Assembly: GCA_958510825.1 (NCBI GenBank)
Contig: OY294054.1
Span: 8,162,319 to 8,226,318, forward strand
Source: Brachypterus glaber
Taxonomy: Eukaryota > Arthropoda > Insecta > Coleoptera > Kateretidae
DNA: 64,000 nucleotides
Reading direction: 5' to 3'
Every line of letters begins with the position of its first letter. Within the stretch, counting starts at the first letter, position 1. Made by a program: the position numbers and the translations under genes. Under the pieces are notes generated by a model. It was not told the origin of the DNA. It was given only the letters and a program-made list of their open reading frames with translations, and made no database searches. Of the stretch, positions 32,640-41,359 are shown one piece after another.

Positions 32640-33460
32640 AATAATATATTTATATATTTATATATTTATTGCCCAACAGACTAACCAATTACAGGACAAT
32701 TAAATTTAAAACTAAATAACAAAAATTCTATTTATAAAAGATGAGAAAAAAATTTAAAACATAATTAAACACAGTTAAGCTAATTAAGCGGCCAAATGCC
32801 TAAAATAATAATATTTTTAATGCTATTAAAACTATCAAAATTTATATCACAATCATAACAATATTCATTAAAATTATGCATCATACCAAATATAGGACAG
32901 TAGTATGCTTCATTAGTTCTTGCATTGGTGTTGTAAAAAGGTAATGAATTCCTTGGATTTCTTGGAATTGTAAGATTTAACTGACTTAAAATGAAAGAAG
33001 AATCTATTTTATTATGTAGTAAGTTATACAAAAATTTAATACTTGATATTATCCTACGAGTTTCAAGTGAGTTAAAATTGAATTGAGATAATAGTATATT
33101 ATAATCACAGTTTCTCACTGGATATGAGCCGGAGACCCTAAGATATAAAAACTTTAAATACCTTTTTTGCACTCTTTCAAGCTGCTGTTTGTGAGACTGG
33201 TAGTAGGGTGACCAGACAATACCACAGTACTCCATTCTAGAACGTACAAAAGAGTTGTACAGTGTTTTAAGTGCAAGTTCATTGTTAAATTCCTTACAGT
33301 TTCGAATAATGTAACCAACAGTTTTCATTGAAGATGAGGATATATAATTAATGTGCTCCTTAAATGAGAAATCATTTGAAAAGATAACGCCCAGATCTTT
33401 AAAGCTGTAAATTCTTTCTAGAGTTATAGAGTTTATTGCATAATCAAATACGACAGAAAT
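32640..33460 (-). pseudogene. LINE ORF2 C-terminus, 5'-truncated
   Basis: On the minus strand a box E motif (YSFKDLGVIFSNDFSFKEHI) is visible at about 33410-33350. It runs into the open frame 32780-33328 (182 codons): LYNSFVRSRMEYCGIVWSPY, LERVQKRYLKFLYLR and LETRRIISSIKFLYNLLHNK. These are characteristic post-RT motifs of Jockey/CR1-type LINEs. The frame ends at the natural-looking C-terminus (ILGIWPLN), and the 3' UTR runs into an ATATTTAT-type tail near 32640-32670. The catalytic RT core is missing, so this is a dead-on-arrival insertion although the retained frame is still open. Confidence 0.85.
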
Positions 33461-34285
33461 AATAACATAACCTCAAATAAACAAAAATTATTTTTCCTCT
33501 TACCTGAGTTTTTCTCTGGTTGCTTTTCATTGTTTTTCAACAAATTAAATATTTTAGCACCCGGACTACACATTTGAAATAATCTACAAGTAAAACGCGC
33601 TAAGTGCACTATGTGACTTAGTGCCTATTGCCAGATAAAATTTTATTCAAAATCAAATTGGTACGTTTTGTAAAGTGGGTAACTCTCTTGGCAGTCCACC
33701 TAAAGTTAGTTCGATTGGGTATTTACTTTAAAATTAGTTTTTTTTATTTTTATTTAATCAAATAGCAGGTATTAAGTCCTAATAAAAAAAAAACAATTTC
33801 AACTGGCTTACTTGGGCTTTATGAAAAAGTTATGGACCCGAGACATAATTCTTAACACTTTAAGTTAAATGGAATGTTTTTTTTTTCATTGGGGCCAGAT
33901 TTCCCTTAAAGCAGCAGTAAATTTTTATTTTTTTTTTTTGGTACGAATACTAAAGTTTGTTCATGGGTACATTAACTTATCTTTTTTTTATCATCAGTTT
34001 ATGTTTGGGGGGTGGGTGTTATTTATTGCCTAGGGCGGCAACTTGTATTTAATACTTACAATAAAAAAATCACATAAAAACATCTGCCAAGAACTGAACC
34101 CAAAACTGTTATATTTAGAGCTCAAAGTCATTTAAATAATACTACCCAAAATTATTAAATACTCCAGTCATTTTAGATTTGAAAAGTCAATAGTTAGGGA
34201 AAATTTTCTACTTGTCTGATTTTTTGTGTACGCCTTCGCTTTGTCATTATAAACATTGGGGGAACAGTCCCCATATGTGTGAGGC
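33460..34285. other. AT-rich intergenic DNA
   Basis: No gene or repeat boundary recognised. A partial CAAGTAAAACGCGCTAAGTG stretch near 33589 relates to the 31060-31350 repeat. Confidence 0.35.
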
Positions 34286-34289
34286 GAGC

Positions 34290-34969
34290 TTAACCCCTTC
34301 CCGCATACCGTCCCATTTATGGCACGAACCGGTTTTTTTTTAATTATTTGTGGTTCTAACTATTAAACAAGGGATCAATAACTTTTTGTTATGAATAAAG
34401 AACCTGTTACAGATATCTGAAAAAAAATCGGCACATCTAGAGTTAATTAAGCGAACTTTTATTAACGTTCTTAACAAGGATTCTGCGTGTCAGCTAAAGA
34501 CTGCATAGCGTAAAACTTCAAAGTGTAATTAAAAATATTCGACGGCTTAATTTCGCAATATTAAAAATATTGTGGTATTATATAAACCTTGTTAAAGCGG
34601 TTTATGGGTATAAAATTACAGCTAAGCTATTTTATGGTATATTTTTGTTAAAAATAGGTATGTGCTATAAATGGCACACCATGCATTAAAATAACAATAA
34701 ATTATGCAATAAAAAAAAGGTCCATTAAAACATTTGGAAAACCAAAAATATAAAATAATAAATAAAATTGAAAATCAAAAATTTTTTTTTTCAAAAAAAA
34801 TATATATAAATATATATATTTTTTCAAAAAAGTTGCTTTTTTTGATAAACGGGAGAAAAAATATATATAAAAATTAAAGTGATTTTTTTAACTATTAAAT
34901 TATTATTAAAGTGTATGCTCATGATTTTTTTCATTCAAAAATAAAAAAATCATGAGAGAAGGGGTTAAT
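34290..34969. repeat. Possible inverted-repeat element with TTAACCCCTTC ends
   Basis: TTAACCCCTTCCCGCAT at 34290 and its inverted counterpart ATGAGAGAAGGGGTTAA ending at 34969 could be 17 bp termini. The interior includes CCCATTTATGGCACG and TATAAATGGCACACC. The evidence is limited to the ends. Confidence 0.4.
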
Positions 34970-35185
34970 TTTTTATTTTGCAATTTGTCCAACAGAATAA
35001 TCTACAAAAAACATTGTGAAACCTTTTTTAAAATTATAACCGTTTTTGCGCTAGCGCTTTATTAACTTACTGCGCGCATGAAACTGTTTAAAAAATGTTT
35101 TTTACTGCAAGATTTTAAGTAGGGTTAAAATCAATATTGTACACAATAACTTTTAAAATTTATGCATTTTCAGAGGAGCTACATA

Positions 35186-36475
35186 CAGGGTGGCCCAACT
35201 CTATTTACATAGCGATTTGTTCAAAAACTAAAAGAGATAATAAAATATTGGAAAACAACCTTAAATTAGACAATAATATCTATAAAAAGTAGCCAAAAAT
35301 TAAATCCACCCTTAACTCCCTCTCCCAACTTACCCCTAACTTTGTTTTTTTTTTAAATAGCACCCTTATATGTTTTGCTTGTTTTGGATAGTACTTGAGC
35401 TTACAAATACAATGCTATTTTCAAGTTGAGAAGTGGTAAAAAACATCATAAAACCACCCCCTGATTTCAACTATATTGGGCATACAGATCAAATAAGACA
35501 ACAGTATCTATAAAAATTAGCCAAGAAGTAAATCTACCCCTACACCCCTCCCACAACTCACCCCTAACTTAATTTTTTTAAGTAGCACCCATATATTTTT
35601 TTGGTTGGTTTGGATAGGCCCTCAGCTTGCAAATACTGGTATATTTTCTCGAAAACGTTATGTCGCGTTACAGATAACACTTAAAAAATTATAAACTTAT
35701 AAAATGTTTATTGGATCGCGTTTTTAACAATGATCTAGGCCTAAGATACGGATTCGTTGCAAATTTTATTGCACACGGCGTTAATTAAATCATCTAAACA
35801 AAAAAAAAATAGACATGGAAAAGCCATAGGCAAGAACCAGTTTTTGGTTAACCGATTGCGGAAATTACCTCACATGAAATCAATAACCGGTTAAAAACCG
35901 GTTTAAACCTCAAAGCAAAATTTCCTTTCAATTTACTTACTTTTTATAAAAAAAAATGTTACGTAACAAATGGGAGGGGGTTGGGGGTCAAAAATGGCCA
36001 AATTTTGCGTTACATAATACTTGAACCTTCCCTCTTTTAATTTTCGAAAAAACAACTGCCTGAATATAGATAGGATCCGGGGGTTGTTTTTACCACTTCT
36101 AAAACTTAAAAATAGCAAGTATAATATACCTATGCATTTGCAAGCTATCCAAACAACCAAAAAAATATATGGAAGCTAAAATTGAATTAGGGGTAAGCTG
36201 TGGGAGGGGATGTAAGGGTAGATTTACTTTTTGGCTACTTTTTATATATACTATATAACTGTATTTTGGAGAAATTGATTCTCTTTTAGCTTTCGGGAAA
36301 ATCGCTGCCCAAATAGTTGTTTTTAAATGTTTTTTATCACTTCTCAACTTAAAAATAGCAAGTATTTTTATACCATTGTATTTGTAAGTTGCATCCAAAA
36401 CAACCAAAAAAAAAATATAGGAGTGCTATTTAAAAAAATAAAGTTAGGGGTAAGTTGGCAAAGGGAGTTAAGGAT
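35186..36475. mobile_element. Palindromic element with CAGGGTGGCCC end and internal duplication
   Basis: The left terminus TA|CAGGGTGGCCCAACTC lies at 35184-35202. Each arm carries two diverged units: TCTATAAAAAGTAGCCAAAA, CTCCCAACTTACCCCTAACT and TGTTTTGGATAGTACTTGAG at 35275-35400, and a related unit at 35505-35640. Both units are found inverted at 36080-36250 and 36320-36475. The right terminus is missing, and the element stops where a PLE fragment begins. The minus-strand frames 35933-36160 and 36099-36407 are repeats of each other (VVxxxxKYNGIxxLA) and are not genes. Confidence 0.75.
35950..36035 (+). repeat. Short dispersed repeat with GTTACGTAA and TACTTGAAC
   Basis: GTTACGTAACAAATGGGAGG, TCAAAAATGGCCAAATTTTG and GCGTTACATAATACTTGAAC recur at 39695-39770 (TTACG, a G12 run, CTCCAAAATTATCAAAATTT and ACGTTACGTAATACTTGAAC). 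It lies in the loop of the 35186 palindrome. Confidence 0.55.
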
Positions 36476-36575
36476 CTCTCACTGCTAGAGACATCTCCAG
36501 GGATTAATCTGAAACTTTTTTCAGCTACAGTACTTCATATCTTAGTGGCCGTGGAAGCTTAAAATCTAAAATAAT
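36475..36575. mobile_element. PLE terminal fragment, rearranged
   Basis: CTAGAGACATCTCCAGGGAT corresponds to the hairpin region of the pLTR at 22210-22262. CCGTGGAAGCTT with AAATCTAAA corresponds to the terminal motif at 22695-22720. Their relative orientation differs from that at 22 kb, so the fragment is rearranged. No coding sequence remains. Confidence 0.5.
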
Positions 36576-36699
36576 AAGTTATATTTCCTAATGGGTCAAC
36601 ATTGTTTGGACCTCATCTTTTTAAGCTAAGTTTTATTTACTAAGCGTTTTTAAGTTATCCGTGCTTTTTAAAATAAAATTCGAATTTAAGTCTTTACTA

Positions 36700-38118
36700 C
36701 AGGGTGGCCCAAAAAAAACAGGACACTTTTTAAACCGTCATAACTTTTTTGCCTTTTTACCGATTTATACCAAATTTGAAATGAATATACTAAAAACATG
36801 TAAGATTTGGAAGATAATTTTATTTATTTAAAGTATTATAATATTGTTCAGTAATAAAGCTTTTTTCGAAGGGGTTGTTTTAAAGCGTTGGGGATTAGAG
36901 CAAAATATATAATATGAAACTTTCTGACCTAACTATGTTCAATGATATTTCTTAAATAGATGAGTATGTTTAAATTTTAATTTAAAATTGTAGTTTATTT
37001 TTTATTCATATTTTTCCGAATGGTTACATATTGCAGTAAATTTTTAAACGTAAAAAAAACGATTCAGTAGGCGTGTTATTTATCTGACATCTCTTAAAAT
37101 ATAATCTCTTAATTTAAAAAGTATTTAAAATGAGCAAAAAACTGAAAAAATATCGAATTACTTTAAAAATCAAGGGGAAAATGTGAAAGTTGAATTCTAG
37201 ATGTATATTTTAAGAAAAATGGGTATTAAATAACACAAAAATTATAGATGGCGTATGGAAATTCGAAAATTTTACTACATTATCATGAGAAATAATAAAT
37301 TGATAAAATAAAACAAAATTTAAGTATTTGCTAAACGAAGAAAGAATTTAAAGAAGAAATATATTTTCATTACAAATAAATTAAATTATATTAAACACTG
37401 TCTTATTTTTTAACAATAATATAAAAGCAAATTATAGTACAGGATCTTGGTTGGTCATTTGTAGTAATAATTCCATATTGGTTTACAAAAATTCCCATCA
37501 TCCTTTATTTTAAGTTAAGCACTTTTTTTCGTTTTGACAAAAACTAGACTTATTTCTTATTTTTCTACACAATTTTGTTTTTACATATATTCATTCTTTA
37601 TTGTTTAAAATATATATCCACCGCAATGCAGTTTTAATACGTTTTTCTTAGTTTTTTGATCGGTGATTTTCAATATTTTTAATTTGACATACTATTTTTT
37701 GAGACATGTCAAAATTACTTTTAGATAACCGCCTACTTAATCATTTTTTTCAAGCTAAAAAATCCATTTAACGCTATCTGTAGTCTTTCGGAAAAATAAT
37801 TATAAAAAATAAATTACAATTTTAAATTAAAAGGTAAACACACAAAACTATTGAAGATAGACCATTTAACATAATACAGACGAAAAGTTATCATTTGATA
37901 CATTTTGCTCTAATCCCCATGGGTCTAAAATAACCCCTTCAGAAAAAGCTTTCGTACTAAAATATATAATAATAATTTAAATAAATAAAATTATACACCG
38001 AATCTTACATGTTTTTAGCCTATTTATTTCAAAGTAAACAAAGATCGCTCAAACGGCAAAAAAGTTATAACAGTTTAAAAAGTTTCTTTAAGTGTCCGGT
38101 TTTTTTTGGGCCACCCTG
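36700..38118. mobile_element. Palindromic element with CAGGGTGGCCC ends and TA duplication
   Basis: CAGGGTGGCCCAAAAAAAAC begins at 36700, and its inverted form (GGGCCACCCTG) ends at 38118. TA occurs on both sides (36698-36699, 38119-38120). The arms are several hundred bases and include AACTTTTTTGCCTTTTTACC against CGGCAAAAAAGTTATAACAG, ACATGTAAGATTTGG, and TTGGGGATTAGAGCAAAATA against TTTTGCTCTAATCCCCAT. No transposase is encoded. The TA duplication suggests mobilisation by a Tc1/mariner-like enzyme. Confidence 0.85.
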
Positions 38119-38339
38119 TATAAACTGTTTAGGTGCCCCAAAATCTTAAAAAAAAACTTGTGCCCGAATTGGAGCAAAAGTTAAAGATTTTAGCAATATT
38201 GAATTTATTTCAAAGTACTTTTTGTATACACAGTATAATTTGAGTGATTGTAAGTATAGAAAACGAGTATTATTAAGTAGAAAGATAATATGTTTATTAG
38301 ATTAAAAAAGAGATGGAAAATTGGATGTATAAATCAAAA

Positions 38340-39035
38340 CCGAGAAGGAATTATGAAATAAAAACCACAGGAATCTCTTGTATTATTGCTGTCAGATCGG
38401 CTGACATTATTACGCAATCCAATTGCTTTTCTTGACAAATTATGTCTCCAATTTGTTCAGCTTTTTTTATTCTTTATTTATTTTATTTTCTGATAAAATG
38501 TTGTTATAAATGAGTTTACAATGAACAATGAAGCTTTTTGCATAATTAAAAAAAAACTAGTGGTTCGCGGAAAGAATAGTACCGTTGTGAACTGATTTAA
38601 ATACTTTATAATTTAATTACCTAATAGGTAAAGAATCAGTACTTTTTAATTATAATAATTAATGCGCGAAATTAAAAATGTTCAATCTGGGTTCTTTAAG
38701 TTCCGGGGAACTAGTTGCAAAGCTGTTTTACGGGAAAACTTCTAGTTATAAAATAAATTCCACTGGAATTGGACTAAAATGGTTGGATAGACGAAGCACC
38801 TAAAACAAAGTAAACCTAGAGAAACCACAGGAATATTGCTGTCAGATAGGCTGATATTTTTATGCAATCCAACTGCTTTTCTTGACAAATTATATATTCA
38901 ATTTGTTCGGCTTTTTTATTCTTTATTTATTTTATTTTCTGATAAAATGTTGTTATAAATGAGTTTACCATGAACAATGACGCTTTTTGAATAATTAAAA
39001 AGTACTAGTTCTTCGAGGAAAGAATGGTACCGTAG
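38340..39035 (+). repeat. Direct repeat, two ~225 bp copies
   Basis: The copies at about 38365-38590 and 38820-39035 share ACCACAGGAATCTCTTG or its deleted form, ATTGCTGTCAGAT, GCTTTTCTTGACAAATTAT, TTATTTTCTGATAAAATGTT and AGAATRGTACCGT. They are separated by about 230 bases of unrelated sequence. No conserved frame spans both, so this is not a coding duplication. Confidence 0.8.
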
Positions 39036-39305
39036 TCAGTGTTTCATGAGTGTCGAGAAACGGAACTTCTCGTCTCTATTTTCGAGAGGCTCGATTTGAG
39101 AGACAAGAAACAGTTTTAACTTTTCTTGATCATTTTTCGACGATTGACTTCTTGTCTCGTTAGCGAAAGTCTTGACGATTAACTTACTGTCTCGTCTGGC
39201 GAAATGCTTGATTTTCAAGACTCTGGACAAATCCTCTGCACATAAGAAATGTGTTGAGTTTCTTTCCATATAATATCGATACTGCTTTAAAATAATTGAG
39301 AACAT
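39036..39305 (-). repeat. Short tandem repeat with GTCTCGT and CGAAA words
   Basis: Two units of about 36 bp (CGATTGACTTCTTGTCTCGT, CGATTAACTTACTGTCTCGT) are followed by (TA/CT)GGCGAAA(G/T)..TTGA. The minus strand has an 89-codon open frame (HFARRDSKLIVKTFANETRS and so on) formed partly by these units. It has no recognised domain, and I regard it as chance, but it starts with ATG and lies in a less AT-rich stretch. Confidence 0.35.
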
Positions 39306-39689
39306 AACTTAAAAAAAATAAATTCCTCTGGGAATAAAAAATTTTAATGTCTGTTTAATTTTTTTACTGTGTTTTCCAATATCTATGAAGTAAAAATAGA
39401 TATATCATTTGATTTTTTCTATTAATGAGTAAATTTACTTGACATATTCAACATATTTAAGATTCAATTAAGAAAATGAAGATAATAAATCCTTGTTATG
39501 TCCTATCTATGCTAATTAATAATGTTTCCTTTTATAAAACTATGAATTTTGGATATTCACTAGATTCCTTCTTTTTAATTTACAGCAAATTCCTGACATT
39601 CTTGTGTCGATGAATTAAGAATAGGTAGCGATACTATGTATTGGATTTATTACTTTTTGGGATCATTTTGGAGTGTAAATGTGTAAATG

Positions 39690-39990
39690 GTTTAGGAAAT
39701 TAGCGTTACGGGGGGGGGGGGCTCCAAAATTATCAAAATTTACGTTACGTAATACTTGAACGTTCCCTTTATACAATTTAAAAATATTTAGTGAGTTAAA
39801 TCGATAATTTATTTCAGGAATTTTTGAGGTTTTATCTGTATTTTCTAGTCTGTTTGCTCATCTAGAAATAGTTATTTATAATAAAAGGGCAAAAAGTAAA
39901 ATTTTTTGATTGAGTAAGGTTTTCGAGGCCGAGGGCCTCCGGCCCGAGAGTAATAACCCTACGAAATCAAAATTTAACTTCTCAGCAGTG
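39690..39990. other. G12 run, dispersed repeat and GC-rich motif
   Basis: A run of 12 G at 39710-39721 begins a copy of the 35950 repeat. At 39915-39955, GAGGCCGAGGGCCTCCGGCC forms a GC-rich near-palindrome in AT-rich DNA. No gene. Confidence 0.45.
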
Positions 39991-40300
39991 TATTATGGAA
40001 TATTTTTTATTCGATTATTAATAATTATATTACAGTAAGTATATAGTATAGTATGTGAAATCTGCTCCGTAGTTTTTAACAGTTTTTAAGAGGTTTTATT
40101 GGTTTTTAAATTACAAAAATCTATGAAACAATAAAGTTTAAGTTGGTGATGCAAAATCTGGAAATAATTGTCTTGAAAAACTATGGAAACCGTGTAAAAG
40201 TGTTTTAAGTGTTTGTTTACGTGCTGGCCAAACCTTATCAGCTTGTATTTGAAAACCATTGACCTGTAAAGAATAGATGGAACTTTAAATCATATGTACA

Positions 40301-41353
40301 ATGGGGGATGGCTTATGTAGCGATTGTTCTAAGACTTTTAGTACTAAAAACCCTTATATTGAGTGTTCTGGAAAATGTGCAAGAAAATTTCATATAAAAT
40401 GTCTTGATATCAAGAAAGAAGTTTTGGATATTCTTACCGAACATGAAGGTTTCCGGTGGTTTTGCGATGTATGTATACTTTATTTAAATTCTCTTACAAG
40501 CATTAATTTAGAAATAGGTAAATTTAAAGAAGAAACTAAGTCAGAATTAAATGATATTAAAAGTAAAATTTCTCTTTCTCAATGTGATAAAAGAATAGAA
40601 CCTAAAACATATGCTAACGCTGTTGTTATTATTAAACCGAAAAAAGTCCAAGAACATAAGGAAACGCGAAAAGTTATACAAAAAAATCTAGCACCATCAC
40701 AGATGAATATTGGAATTAATGAAATGAAAAATATAAAAGATGGATGTATAATAATTAGATGTACTAACAAGGAAGATGTTGATAAAATGAAGTCTGCAGC
40801 AGAAAAAAGTTTACCAAAATCTTACAAAATTGAATCATCTCAACTCAAAAATCCTCGTATAAAAGTGATTGATTTTGATGAAAAAATTGAAGATTCCGTC
40901 TTAATAGAATGTATTAAAAACCAAAATAAATTTTTAGATCATGACAAATTTACGATAAAAGTAATAGTGAATAAATTAATGAAGACTAAATATATGGCAA
41001 TTATTGAGTGTGATCCTGAAAGTTATAGTAAAATAATAAAAGAACAAGCTTTACATATTAATTGGTCCAGATGTAGAATCTTTGATTATGTCAGAATATA
41101 TCGATGTTATAACTGTGGAGGATTTAATCATCATGGACAAAATTGTACGGTTAAAAGATGCCTAAAATGTACTTCTAAAGATCATGAAACAAAAGACTTT
41201 AAGAGTGATAGTGAAAAATGTTTTAATTGTATTGAAATGAATAAGAATAAAGACTGTGAATTTGACATTGAACACCACATATTTAATAATAATTGTCCTG
41301 TTTTACTTAAAAAGCAAGAATTTGAAAGACAAAAGGTTACCTTTACAGCTTAG
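40301..41353 (+). CDS. LINE ORF1 protein: PHD-like and CCHC zinc fingers
   Basis: 350 residues, intact, starting at the ATG after a 5' UTR without long frames. Residues 6-58 form a PHD-like C4HC3 finger: C6, C9, C22, C26, H31, C34, C55 and C58, with W53 before the last pair. A Lys/Glu-rich segment around 65-95 could be coiled. The middle (about 145-265) is the RNA-binding-like region of Jockey-type ORF1. Zinc knuckles follow: C269-C272-H277-C282 is complete. C287-C290-H295 has Phe at 300 where Cys is expected. C307/C310 begin a third. The protein should bind LINE RNA and form particles. It ends in TAG directly in frame with the endonuclease (see readthrough site). Codon use is AT-biased like the surroundings. 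Confidence 0.85.
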   Translation: MGDGLCSDCSKTFSTKNPYIECSGKCARKFHIKCLDIKKEVLDILTEHEGFRWFCDVCILYLNSLTSINLEIGKFKEETKSELNDIKSKISLSQCDKRIEPKTYANAVVIIKPKKVQEHKETRKVIQKNLAPSQMNIGINEMKNIKDGCIIIRCTNKEDVDKMKSAAEKSLPKSYKIESSQLKNPRIKVIDFDEKIEDSVLIECIKNQNKFLDHDKFTIKVIVNKLMKTKYMAIIECDPESYSKIIKEQALHINWSRCRIFDYVRIYRCYNCGGFNHHGQNCTVKRCLKCTSKDHETKDFKSDSEKCFNCIEMNKNKDCEFDIEHHIFNNNCPVLLKKQEFERQKVTFTA

Positions 41354-41359
41354 CAACCA
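41351..41359 (+). promoter_or_regulatory. Candidate stop-codon readthrough site (TAG CAA CCA)
   Basis: The ORF1 stop codon is followed by CAA CCA, matching the STOP-CAR-YYA consensus known from tobamovirus-type readthrough. The frame after the stop encodes the endonuclease without another stop until 41762, and no ATG in any frame lies between 41341 and 41400. Translation of ORF2 by suppression of UAG would fuse ORF1 and ORF2. A nonsense mutation in an originally single long ORF is the main alternative. Confidence 0.5.

Noticed and set aside
36099..36407. 102-codon minus-strand frame
   Set aside because: It lies in duplicated arms of a palindrome, and the protein repeats the neighbouring frame.
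39036..39305. 89-codon minus-strand frame as a small gene
   Set aside because: Partly built from two ~36 bp tandem units and without a domain; kept only as a repeat entry.
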